Assembly (NCBI RefSeq): GCF_048898065.1
Contig: NZ_JBLWFI010000001.1
Span: forward strand, 868,001-932,000
Source: Tepidibacillus_B infernus
GTDB lineage: Bacteria > Bacillota > Bacilli > Tepidibacillales > Tepidibacillaceae
DNA length: 64,000 nucleotides
Reading direction: 5' to 3'
Shown: positions 54,654 through 63,346 of the stretch, in pieces
Layout: every line of letters begins with the position of its first letter
Position numbering within the stretch: position 1 is the first letter of the stretch
The notes under the pieces: model-generated
What the model was told of the DNA's origin: nothing
Databases searched by the model: none
Seen by the model: only the letters and a program-made list of their open reading frames with translations
Made by a program: the position numbers and the translations under genes

Positions 54654-57627
54654 ATTTAAAATTTTCTCTTAATCTTTCCAATGTAAGTTCATTTGTATCT
54701 TTCACAATAAGGTCTGCTAGATGCATCGAATCTTCATTTCCAACTCCTACGGCAAACATATTTGCTTCTTTAATGGCTCTTATTCCAGCTTCTGCATCTT
54801 CAATACCCACACAGTTTTGCACTGGTACCTTTAATTGTTCGGCGGCCACCATGAAGATTTCTGGATCAGGCTTTCCTTTCACGATTTTACCAGCATCAAC
54901 AATGGTATCGAAATATTCTCCGACTTGCAGTTTATCAATAACAGTAAAGGCATTTTTACTGGCAGAAGCAAGGGCAATTTTAACGCCATTTGTTTTTAAT
55001 TCTTTTAATAATGGCAAGATCCCTGGCAATAAATCATTCGGTGTAATTTTTTGAATCAACTGCTTATAATGGTCATTTTTCCGATTAGCTAGGGATATCT
55101 TCTCTTCAATTGTGTAAGATTTGTTTCCTTGTTGCAGAATGAGCTCTAATGAATCCATTCGACCAACACCTTTAAGCTTTTCATTAAATTGACGATCAAA
55201 AGGAAGACCTAATTCTTCAGCTAGCTGTTTCCAAGCCAAATAGTGATATTCAGCAGTATCTGTAATCACACCATCTAAATCAAAAATAACCGCTTCAATG
55301 AAAGGTTTCAGACTTTTATTTATGGATTTGCCTTGTTCTAATTGAAGGCTTTCTTGACGATGATAAATCGTTATCGGTTTTCCTTCTAATAAGGTATAAC
55401 TAACCTTTTCTGTTGCAATATCAACATCAATCAAACGGCCTTTAAACGTAACCTTAAAGTGATAACCCTCCCATTTTTTAGGAACGATTGGATTAAATCT
55501 TAAGATTCCTCCATATTCTCTTACACCAGCAAATCCATTAAAAATGGACAACCAAGCTCCAGCCATTGATGCTGTATGGATTCCATCTTTTACATTTTTA
55601 TTGATATCATCTAAATCCATTCTTGCCGTTCTCATGAAGTATTCATAAGCTTTATCATGATAACCTATTTCAGCAGCCATTATGCTGTATGTGCAAGGAG
55701 ATAATGAAGAATCATGAGTAGTAATTGGTACATAATAGTCATAATCGCGTTTCTTATCTGCCAAGTTGAAACGATCTCCTTGTAAGAATAAAGCAAGAAC
55801 TACATCCGCTTGTTTTAACACTTGATAACGATAAATTACCAATGGATGATAATGTAAAAGTAATGGATAATTTTCTTGGGGCGTATTTGCAAAGTCCCAT
55901 ACCGCTTTATCTAAAAAAGAATCGTCCTGTGGATGAATCCCTAATTCATCATCATAAGGTAGATACATTTTTTCTGCAGCGTTCTTCCATTCTTCAATCT
56001 CTGCATCGTTTAAATTGATCTTTTCAGCTAATGATTTGAATTCATTAGAAAATTTATCTTTAAGTAACTGAGCAGTATGATAAGCAAACTCTAAATGGTC
56101 TTTTGCCATAATGTTTGTATATAAGTTGTTATTCACGATTGCCGTGTACTCATCAGGACCAGTTACATCATTGATACAGAAGCGATTTCCTTTCCTTTTG
56201 ATATAATCTCCTGCATCTACCCAAAGTCTAGCGGTTTCAAAGAGCATTTCAGCGCCTTTTTCTACTAGAAAATCTAAATCATCTGTCGCATGTATATATT
56301 TTTTCAGGGCAAAAATGATATCTGCATTGATGTGATATTGGGCAGTCCCTGCTGGATAATAGGCTGAGGTTTCTTCCCCATTAATGGTTCGCCATGCATA
56401 AAGCGCACCTTTATGTGATAATTCTTTAGCTCTTTTACGAGCTTTATCCAAAATACTGTAACGATATTCGATTAACTTTTTGCTGATTTCTGGATTCGTA
56501 TAAAGGAAGAATGGTAACACATAGGTCTCAGTATCCCAAAAATAATGGCCTTCGTATCCTTCGCCTGTAATTCCTTTTGCTCCGATATTCGTCTTTCCAT
56601 CTTTCCCCACAGATTGAAGTAGATGATATTCATTAAAACGAATACTCTGTTGTAAAGAAAGATCTCCTTTAATTTCAACATCGCTTCGGTACCAGAAGTT
56701 TTGTAAATACTGTTTTTGATCAGCAAATAATGCATCAAATCCTCGTTGTTTCGCAGCCATGACTGTTTCTCTCGCCAACTCATGCAACCGATTTTCAGGA
56801 TAATCTTTTGATGTATAGTAGGTAATATATTTTGATAAGCGAATGGATTGTTCTTTGTTGGCCACAATTGTGTACTTAGTTTCGACCCATTGATCTTTTG
56901 ATTGCGCTATAAATGTAAAATTACTTTCAGTCGCTAGCTCATTTTCCATAGCACAGACTAAAGCAAACTGAGTATTTTTTGTCTTTTGATGTATTGCACC
57001 GAAAGTTCCTCTTTGCACTACGTCTTCTGTTAAAAGAACTTGCTCCGATAAAACTGATCCAGCCCTAGGATCACCCATAGAGACTTGATTTTGCACTTTT
57101 CCGTTAATTGCTGAGATAAGAATGACTTCACCATCAAAATTAAGGGGGATTACTTCATAAGAAATCGTTGCTAAATGTTTGTTAGTTAAAGCAACAAATC
57201 GCTTAATTTTAAGTTTTACTTGTTTGCCTGAAGGTGATTCCCAGGTTACTTCTCGAGTTAAAACCCCTTCTTTCATGTTTAATTCCCGATAGTAGTTAAG
57301 AATTTTTCCGGTAAATAGATTAAATTCTTCACCTTCAACATATAACCGAATAATTTTACTATCCGTTACATTTAACATTGTTTGAGAATATTTGGCATAA
57401 CCGTAAGCTTCTTCTCCATATATAATTGGTTCTGACTCATAAAAACCATTTAAGTAAGTCCCGTTTACTGAAGTACCCTCTGGGCCAGCATATCCTTCTT
57501 CAAAATTTCCACGCATGCCAATATATCCATTTCCTGTAGCAAAAATCGTTTCATCCTGTAGATTTGTTTCGACATCAAAAGAATTTTCAATAATTTTCCA
57601 TTCATGAAATGGGTAGATTACTTTCAT
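54652..57627 (-). CDS. GH65 glycoside phosphorylase fused to beta-phosphoglucomutase
   Basis: 991 residues with two enzymes in series. Residues 1 to about 750 are a GH65 inverting phosphorylase (maltose, trehalose or kojibiose type): N-terminal beta-sandwich with GNGYIGMRGNFEEG, (alpha/alpha)6 barrel with FWDTETYVLPFFLY and the catalytic glutamate in DVTGPDEYTA, and a small C-terminal beta domain. Residues about 776-991 are a HAD beta-phosphoglucomutase: FDLDGVITDTAEYHYLAW, ALASASKN, GKPDPEIF and GIEDAEAGI. So beta-glucose-1-phosphate from the first half can become glucose-6-phosphate in the second. ATG 57627 follows AAAGGAG. It lies 61 bases after the alpha-PGM gene. The exact disaccharide cannot be told. 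Confidence 0.92.
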   Translation of the reverse strand: MKVIYPFHEWKIIENSFDVETNLQDETIFATGNGYIGMRGNFEEGYAGPEGTSVNGTYLNGFYESEPIIYGEEAYGYAKYSQTMLNVTDSKIIRLYVEGEEFNLFTGKILNYYRELNMKEGVLTREVTWESPSGKQVKLKIKRFVALTNKHLATISYEVIPLNFDGEVILISAINGKVQNQVSMGDPRAGSVLSEQVLLTEDVVQRGTFGAIHQKTKNTQFALVCAMENELATESNFTFIAQSKDQWVETKYTIVANKEQSIRLSKYITYYTSKDYPENRLHELARETVMAAKQRGFDALFADQKQYLQNFWYRSDVEIKGDLSLQQSIRFNEYHLLQSVGKDGKTNIGAKGITGEGYEGHYFWDTETYVLPFFLYTNPEISKKLIEYRYSILDKARKRAKELSHKGALYAWRTINGEETSAYYPAGTAQYHINADIIFALKKYIHATDDLDFLVEKGAEMLFETARLWVDAGDYIKRKGNRFCINDVTGPDEYTAIVNNNLYTNIMAKDHLEFAYHTAQLLKDKFSNEFKSLAEKINLNDAEIEEWKNAAEKMYLPYDDELGIHPQDDSFLDKAVWDFANTPQENYPLLLHYHPLVIYRYQVLKQADVVLALFLQGDRFNLADKKRDYDYYVPITTHDSSLSPCTYSIMAAEIGYHDKAYEYFMRTARMDLDDINKNVKDGIHTASMAGAWLSIFNGFAGVREYGGILRFNPIVPKKWEGYHFKVTFKGRLIDVDIATEKVSYTLLEGKPITIYHRQESLQLEQGKSINKSLKPFIEAVIFDLDGVITDTAEYHYLAWKQLAEELGLPFDRQFNEKLKGVGRMDSLELILQQGNKSYTIEEKISLANRKNDHYKQLIQKITPNDLLPGILPLLKELKTNGVKIALASASKNAFTVIDKLQVGEYFDTIVDAGKIVKGKPDPEIFMVAAEQLKVPVQNCVGIEDAEAGIRAIKEANMFAVGVGNEDSMHLADLIVKDTNELTLERLRENFK

Positions 57628-57688
57628 TTTATGACTCCTTTTTACGTATAAATATTCCTTATCTTGTATTGTTTCCCACAATAGCATT

Positions 57689-59383
57689 TCATGTAAGTTG
57701 TGCCAAGACAGCCTCTTTTAGTTGTTTTAATTTTTCTTGAACTGAAAGTGGAGAATTACTAACCATACTAAAGTAAAACTTTAGCTTTGGCTCTGTACCA
57801 GATGGGCGAATGGCAATCCAAGCGTCATCCTCAAAAATGATTTTAAGCACATTGGATTTAGGAAGACCCATTGGTGACAGTAAATAATCTTCTACCGACT
57901 TCACCTTCATACCAATTAACTCTTTGGGTGGATTTTCTCTAAAGGACGTAACAATCTCCTTAATTTTGTTACTTCCTTCAATTCCTTTTAATGTGATTGA
58001 AACTAGATCTTCTTTGTAATACCCAAATCGTTGGTATACTTCATCTAGAATGTCTAACAGACTTTTTCCTTCAAGTTTATATACAAGAGCCATTTCGGCT
58101 ACAATAGCAGTAATTTGTACTGCATCCTTATCCCGAACAAAATCCCCTGCTAAATAACCATAGCTTTCTTCGTAACCAAATAAAAAGGTGTATTGTCCTG
58201 TTTCGCGATATTCTTTTATTTTTTCACCGATATATTTAAAACCTGTTAATGTTTTTTCTGTTGCAATATGAAAAGCACTAGCGATTTTTTCTCCTAAGTC
58301 TGAAGTAACAATGGTATTTACCATTACCCCATTCTCAGGAAGAATTCCTTTCTTCGCTTTCTCATTTAATAAATAGTATAAAATTATCGCACCTAATTGA
58401 TTTCCATTTAAAGCCTCATATTCTTCCCCATTTTTCACCAGAACACCAAGTCGATCTGCATCTGGATCGGTTGCCATGATGATATCTGCATTCTTTTCCT
58501 TAGCTAATTGCAGAGCTAAATGAAAAACTTCTCTTTCTTCTGGATTTGGTGCTTTTACTGTTGAAAAATTGGGATCAGGATGTTCCTGTTCTTTTACAAT
58601 ATGTAAGTTTGTAAAGCCAACTTGATGTAATATCTCTCTAACAGGTTTATTTCCTGTCCCATGTAAAGGGGTGTAAATAATTGATAATTCTTTGCCACTT
58701 TGGGCAATCAGATCCTGATTTAATAACAATGACCGAACATTCTTGGCATATTCATTGTCAATCTCTTTACCAATATAATGGATTAAACCTTGTTCAAGCA
58801 ATTGATCTAAAGGTTCTACTGAAATATGTAATATGTCTTTTACATTGGTCATCTGATGATAGATTTGTTCAGCCATTTCTTCAGTGATTTGGTTCCCATC
58901 TGTATTGTAAACTTTGTAACCATTGTATTCTGAAGGATTGTGGCTAGCTGTAATCACTATACCTGCAAAGGCATGCAAATGTCGAACGGCAAAGGATAAG
59001 AGTGGTGTAGGTCTAAGCTCATTAAATAAATAGACCTGAACTCCATGAGTAGCTAAAACTTTCGCAGATTCTTCTGCAAAAGTTTGTGAATATCTTCTTG
59101 AATCATATGCGATAACCACGCCTTGCTTGATCGCTTTTTCACCTTGCTCAATAATACAATTAGTTAGCCCCATTGTGGCTTTTCGAACAGTGTAGATATT
59201 CATTCTGTTTGTACCAGCGCCTATTATTCCTCGTAAACCACCAGTCCCAAACTCTAAATTTTTGTAAAAACGTTCTTCGATCTCTTTCATGTTTCCTTCT
59301 ATTTGCTGCAATTCTTCCATCAATTCTGGTTGTAAGTTGTCATACTGTAACCATGTTTCATATTGTTTTAATACTTCTCCCAT
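57689..59383 (-). CDS. Phospho-sugar mutase (alpha-phosphoglucomutase, PgcA-like)
   Basis: Interconverts alpha-glucose-1-phosphate and glucose-6-phosphate. The 564 residues have the start of domain I FGTGGLRGIIGAGTNRMN, the catalytic serine in ITASHNPSEYNGYKVYN near 145, the metal site DPDADRLGVLV near 305 and the phosphate loop in RPSGTEPKLKFYFS near the end. ATG 59383 has only a weak GGTGG upstream, but a good promoter is present. With the GH65/beta-PGM fusion it handles both anomers of glucose-1-phosphate, linking disaccharide use to the glycogen genes. Confidence 0.92.
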   Translation of the reverse strand: MGEVLKQYETWLQYDNLQPELMEELQQIEGNMKEIEERFYKNLEFGTGGLRGIIGAGTNRMNIYTVRKATMGLTNCIIEQGEKAIKQGVVIAYDSRRYSQTFAEESAKVLATHGVQVYLFNELRPTPLLSFAVRHLHAFAGIVITASHNPSEYNGYKVYNTDGNQITEEMAEQIYHQMTNVKDILHISVEPLDQLLEQGLIHYIGKEIDNEYAKNVRSLLLNQDLIAQSGKELSIIYTPLHGTGNKPVREILHQVGFTNLHIVKEQEHPDPNFSTVKAPNPEEREVFHLALQLAKEKNADIIMATDPDADRLGVLVKNGEEYEALNGNQLGAIILYYLLNEKAKKGILPENGVMVNTIVTSDLGEKIASAFHIATEKTLTGFKYIGEKIKEYRETGQYTFLFGYEESYGYLAGDFVRDKDAVQITAIVAEMALVYKLEGKSLLDILDEVYQRFGYYKEDLVSITLKGIEGSNKIKEIVTSFRENPPKELIGMKVKSVEDYLLSPMGLPKSNVLKIIFEDDAWIAIRPSGTEPKLKFYFSMVSNSPLSVQEKLKQLKEAVLAQLT

Positions 59384-59435
59384 TTGACCACCACCATATT
59401 AAGCATTTAATTTGGAGTTACTTCATCATACTATC

Positions 59436-59463
59436 ATTTTAACTTATGAATTTGAAATGACAA
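59436..59463 (-). promoter_or_regulatory. Predicted sigma-A promoter of the alpha-PGM/GH65 operon
   Basis: Minus strand: TTGTCA, 16 bases, TAAAAT. It lies about 55-80 bases upstream of ATG 59383. Confidence 0.5.
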
Positions 59464-59478
59464 CTATGTATATCAGTG

Positions 59479-59512
59479 AAAAAGGAGCATAAACATCTCG
59501 TTTAAGCTCCTT
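59479..59512. terminator. Terminator of the glycerate kinase operon
   Basis: AAGGAGC(A)TAAAC pairs with GTTTA(A)GCTCCTT around ATCTC. TTTTTCACTG follows on the minus strand and CATTTT on the plus strand. Confidence 0.75.
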
Positions 59513-59552
59513 CATTTTAAGAATTGACCAAATTTTACCTATTTAAGAGATT

Positions 59553-60695
59553 TTATATTTCATTTTTACTTATTCTCCAAACAGCGGCTACATTACGAGC
59601 TGTTTGATAAACGTAATTAGATGCGCCTTCGAATGCATCATGTAAAGAAATCACGCCAGGTACAACACTAAATAAAGCATCAATACCATGTTGATGGACA
59701 ATATGACTGTCTGTGGATACACTACCTGCTATTCCAATCACAGGAATGTTTAGTTTTTTTGCAGTTTTGGCTACTCCAATGGGTGTCTTTCCATGGATGG
59801 TTTGATTATCAATCTTACCTTCTCCGGTGATCACCAAATCAGCCTTGTTCATATGCTTTTCCAATTCTGTTGCAGCTATAACGATATCGACTCCTCTTTT
59901 TAATTCAGCAGAAAGAAAAGCAAGTAAGCCAGCACCGAGACCTCCAGCAGCACCTGCCCCAGGAATATCAATGACATTTTTTTTGAGATCTTTTTTGATG
60001 ATTTCAGCATAATGGGTTAAATTTCGATCAAGAAGGTTGACCATTTCAGGTGTTGCACCTTTTTGAGGTCCGTAAATTGCTGCAGCGCCAGTGGGACCAA
60101 CAAGTGGATTATTTACATCACAAGCCACTTCAATCTTTACTTGTTGAAGTCTTGGATCTAATGCTGACAAATCAATTGAAACAAGCTGGTTTAATGAACC
60201 ACCACCATAGCCAATTTGTTCGCCTTTATCATCTAGTAACTTAGCACCTAATGCTTGAGCCATTCCTGCTCCCCCATCATTGGTAGCACTTCCACCAATT
60301 CCAATAATGATATGTTCTACCTCATAATCTAAAGCAGCAAGAATTAACTCTCCTGTTCCCCATGTCGTAGTGATTAAAGGATTGCGATCCGATTGAGGAA
60401 CCAAATGCAAACCTGATGCGGCAGCCATTTCAATGACAGCAGTTTTTCCATTTCCCAAAACCCCAAAAAATGCTTCCACGGGATGTCCCAATGGGCCAAT
60501 CACTTGTTTATTTATAATTTGGCCATCTGTGGCATCTACTAAGGATTCAACTGTTCCTTCCCCACCATCTGCCATAGGAATCTTTATATAGGTTGCATCA
60601 GGATATATCTCTTGAAAACCTTTCTCAATCGCATTGGCAACTTCTAGTGCTGTTAAACTTTCCTTAAATGAATCTGGCGCGATAACAATTTTCAT
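59553..60695 (-). CDS. Glycerate kinase
   Basis: Phosphorylates glycerate. The 380-residue protein belongs to the GarK/GlxK family: opening MKIVIAPDSFKESLTALEVA, PMADGGEGTVESLVDA, HIIIGIGGSATNDGGAGMAQ and VITGEGKIDNQTIHGKTP. Length fits. ATG 60695 has TTGGAGTG about 6 bases upstream; the GTG three codons before is part of it. It follows the GntP permease by 43 bases, so uptake and kinase are likely one operon. Which glycerate phosphate (2- or 3-) is formed is not visible. Confidence 0.93.
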   Translation of the reverse strand: MKIVIAPDSFKESLTALEVANAIEKGFQEIYPDATYIKIPMADGGEGTVESLVDATDGQIINKQVIGPLGHPVEAFFGVLGNGKTAVIEMAAASGLHLVPQSDRNPLITTTWGTGELILAALDYEVEHIIIGIGGSATNDGGAGMAQALGAKLLDDKGEQIGYGGGSLNQLVSIDLSALDPRLQQVKIEVACDVNNPLVGPTGAAAIYGPQKGATPEMVNLLDRNLTHYAEIIKKDLKKNVIDIPGAGAAGGLGAGLLAFLSAELKRGVDIVIAATELEKHMNKADLVITGEGKIDNQTIHGKTPIGVAKTAKKLNIPVIGIAGSVSTDSHIVHQHGIDALFSVVPGVISLHDAFEGASNYVYQTARNVAAVWRISKNEI

Positions 60696-60738
60696 TTGAG
60701 ACACTCCAATCTATTTTGTCTTTCTTAGAAGCATATTC

Positions 60739-62007
60739 TTATCCGAAAAATTTAAATACACCATAAATCAAAGTAGAAACAACAGCTAATGTTAAACCTA
60801 CTAATGATTCATAAGGGATTAACTTTAATCTTTCTTTGATTTGCATATTTACACTACCGCCTGTAGCATGGAAGAAACTACCGTGTGGTAAATGGTCTAA
60901 TACTGTTGCACCTGCATGAATCATAGCTGCACCTGCTATCGCAGCAACGCCTAATTCTAAAATAGTTGGACCAAATACACTACTTGCTACAGCTGTACCC
61001 GCGGTGGTCGAAGCTGTTGCTCCTGACATAAGTACACCAGAAATTGGTGCCAATAGATAAGCTGGTAAACCTGAAGAGCTTAATGCATTAATGACTACAT
61101 CTTTTAATCCAGAGTTGGCAATGATACCTGCTAATGTACCTGTACCTAATAACATAATCGCAACTCCAGACATTTTTCCTAAACCAGATACTGCATATTG
61201 GTTGATTTGTTTGATTCTACCCATAAATAATGCACCGATCAATCCACCTAAAGGTAATGCAATCATTGGGTCAATACTAATATCAGCAATTGGACGTAAT
61301 GCTAATAGGACAATAGTGACAACTGGCCCTACAATAGCCGTAAAGAAGATCGGTAGGTTTCCATCGCTGTGGTTTTGGATTTCTGCTAATTCAACCTGTG
61401 AACCTTTATGAGTAAGTTTTTTTGCAATAAAATAAGTGACAATCAGACCAAAAAATGCTGGTATAATTCCTGCTGCCATAACCGATGTTAATGGAATATT
61501 GAAGGCTTCCGAAGCAGCAATCGCATTTGGGTTAGGAGAAATGACGTTACCTGCTTTACCTCCACCAATCATCGCAATTAAAATGGCCATTTTAGAAAGG
61601 TTAGCCCTTTTTGCAATCGCTAACGCAATTGGTGAAACGGTAATAACCGCAACATCAATAAATACCCCTACAGCTGTTAAGATAAGGGTTGCAATCGCTA
61701 ACGCAAACAATGCTCTTGTTTCCCCTAATTTTTTCACGATGGTTTCAGCTATCGTTGATGCTGCACCAGACTCTATGAGTACACCTGCTAAAACTCCAGC
61801 TGCTAAGATTCTTAATACTGCTGGAATGATACCTTTGGCACCATCCATCATTAATGTGACTGTTTGACCTAAATCTGCACCGCCAATAATACCACCTATT
61901 AATGCTCCAGCGATCATTCCGTAAGCAGGTGGAACTTTCCTAAGAATCAGGACAATGGCAATGACTAATGCTACTATAGCACCTAAAGCAGTTACTTGAA
62001 CATCCAT
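60739..62007 (-). CDS. GntP-family permease (gluconate/glycerate symporter)
   Basis: Membrane proton symporter for a hydroxy-acid, 422 residues, about 12 spans. Family features include RKVPPAYGMIAGALIGGIIG, GGGKAGNVISPNPNAIAAS and HAGATVLDHLPHGSFFHATG. With a glycerate kinase downstream and CdaR upstream, glycerate is the most likely substrate; gluconate is the family's best-known one. ATG 62007 follows TTTAGGAGGAG. It is transcribed separately from cdaR, since a strong terminator lies between. Confidence 0.92.
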   Translation of the reverse strand: MDVQVTALGAIVALVIAIVLILRKVPPAYGMIAGALIGGIIGGADLGQTVTLMMDGAKGIIPAVLRILAAGVLAGVLIESGAASTIAETIVKKLGETRALFALAIATLILTAVGVFIDVAVITVSPIALAIAKRANLSKMAILIAMIGGGKAGNVISPNPNAIAASEAFNIPLTSVMAAGIIPAFFGLIVTYFIAKKLTHKGSQVELAEIQNHSDGNLPIFFTAIVGPVVTIVLLALRPIADISIDPMIALPLGGLIGALFMGRIKQINQYAVSGLGKMSGVAIMLLGTGTLAGIIANSGLKDVVINALSSSGLPAYLLAPISGVLMSGATASTTAGTAVASSVFGPTILELGVAAIAGAAMIHAGATVLDHLPHGSFFHATGGSVNMQIKERLKLIPYESLVGLTLAVVSTLIYGVFKFFG

Positions 62008-62056
62008 GTTTTGACTCCTCCTAAAGTATTTTTATGATGATTAGTTCAATTACCAT

Positions 62057-62070
62057 TGTAAGCGGTTCCT
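62057..62070 (-). promoter_or_regulatory. Possible weak cre-like site before gntP
   Basis: Minus strand AGGAACCGCTTACA matches cre TGWAANCGNTNWCA except at two positions (1 and 3). It lies 50-63 bases upstream of the gntP start, a plausible operator place. Weak evidence. Confidence 0.3.
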
Positions 62071-62098
62071 TGCCAATTAACATCATTCATACAACAAA

Positions 62099-62135
62099 AA
62101 ATAACCAAAAAAACAAGCCGTTTTTTTGGTTATTT
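62099..62135 (-). terminator. Terminator between cdaR and gntP
   Basis: A perfect 16-bp stem, AAATAACCAAAAAAAC and GTTTTTTTGGTTATTT, loop AAGCC. The T run is inside the right arm and the strand continues TGTTGT after it, so it is AT-rich; still the clear end of cdaR, 15 bases past its stop. Confidence 0.75.
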
Positions 62136-62149
62136 GCATAAATAATGCT

Positions 62150-63310
62150 TTATTTTGAATTTAACAAATTTAATAACATTGAGATATATAAGTCTATTAA
62201 ATCTTTTAGTTTTTTGGGATCTTTACCTGTCATTTCTTTTATTTTTTCGAGGCGATAATGTAGAGTATTTCGATGAATAAATAACTTCTCTGCTGTATGA
62301 TTAACTTCACCGTTCTCTTCAATAAATACTTTTAATGTTTGTTGAAGTTCACCCTTTTTGTCATTTTGAACAATTCTTTGATAAACTTCAAATAGTGGAT
62401 GTTTTAATGTTTTTGGTAGATCCACTAATAAGGTAGGAAAACCCATCTCTTGATAAGAATAAATATCGATATCAGGAAATAAATGTTTCCCAACTTCTAA
62501 TGTTTTCATTGCCTCATGATAGGATAAAGATAGTCCCGCTATTTCAGGATAATACGATCCTATGCTCATGGTTGTCTTGACCTTTGATAATTGGAAGATA
62601 CGTGATCCCCATGAACGCAATTGTTGCAGTGTTTGTCCTTCATTCCATTGATCATCATTTAATTTAATTTTTTTAAACAGGATAATATCAGTGGTATACC
62701 CCAGTGCCATTAAGTCATCATTATCTAGCAAATTTTGAAGGGTAGAGACTACTTTTTTCCTTCTACTCAATAATTCCTTTTCAGATAACTGATTAACCTT
62801 TATTTCAATAATGACTGCCACTCTAGGTATTTGAAATGAAATTCCAAGAATCTTTGCCCTTTCAAGAAACCATGGATCTGTTTCAAGATTGCCAACTACA
62901 ATCTGATGAATGACTTCCTCTTTTAATCTTTGATCCCACTGAATTTGCTCTAAAAGAAAGGCCTGTTCTAGAATCATTTCTGCAGCCATTTTAACTAATT
63001 CTCCATAGCCTCGTATTTCCTCTGGGCGGCCAGTAATTCCAACTACACCAACAATTTCGTTTCTAAAAAAGATCGGAAGATTTACTCCTGGCTTTGCTCC
63101 TTTTAGATAGTTCGCCTTTACTTCATCGATTTCAACCACAGATTGACTTTTGATTACAGCAACTGCGCCATCGTGGATTTGATTGATCCTTTCTTTTTCT
63201 CCAGAACCAATAATAACTCCTTTTTCATTCATCACATTGATATTTCGGTGAATGATATTCATGGTTCGATCAACAATTTGTTCAGCTAGTTCATGATTAA
63301 GAAAAATCAT
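62150..63310 (-). CDS. CdaR-family transcriptional regulator
   Basis: Regulator of sugar-diacid or glycerate use. The 386 residues have the N-terminal sugar-diacid-recognition domain (about 1-135: LAEQIVDRTMNIIHRNINVM, GVVGITGRPEEIRGYGELVK), a GGDEF-like middle part (RVAVIIEIKVNQLSEKE), and the C-terminal PucR-type HTH (FIEENGEVNHTAEKLFIHRN, then TLHYRLEKI). ATG 63310 follows GGGAGGAATGAA. Its place just upstream of gntP-glycerate kinase matches E. coli and Bacillus arrangements in which CdaR activates these genes. Confidence 0.93.
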   Translation of the reverse strand: MIFLNHELAEQIVDRTMNIIHRNINVMNEKGVIIGSGEKERINQIHDGAVAVIKSQSVVEIDEVKANYLKGAKPGVNLPIFFRNEIVGVVGITGRPEEIRGYGELVKMAAEMILEQAFLLEQIQWDQRLKEEVIHQIVVGNLETDPWFLERAKILGISFQIPRVAVIIEIKVNQLSEKELLSRRKKVVSTLQNLLDNDDLMALGYTTDIILFKKIKLNDDQWNEGQTLQQLRSWGSRIFQLSKVKTTMSIGSYYPEIAGLSLSYHEAMKTLEVGKHLFPDIDIYSYQEMGFPTLLVDLPKTLKHPLFEVYQRIVQNDKKGELQQTLKVFIEENGEVNHTAEKLFIHRNTLHYRLEKIKEMTGKDPKKLKDLIDLYISMLLNLLNSK

Positions 63311-63346
63311 TTCATTCCTCCCACAACCATTTAAAAGAAAAAAGGG

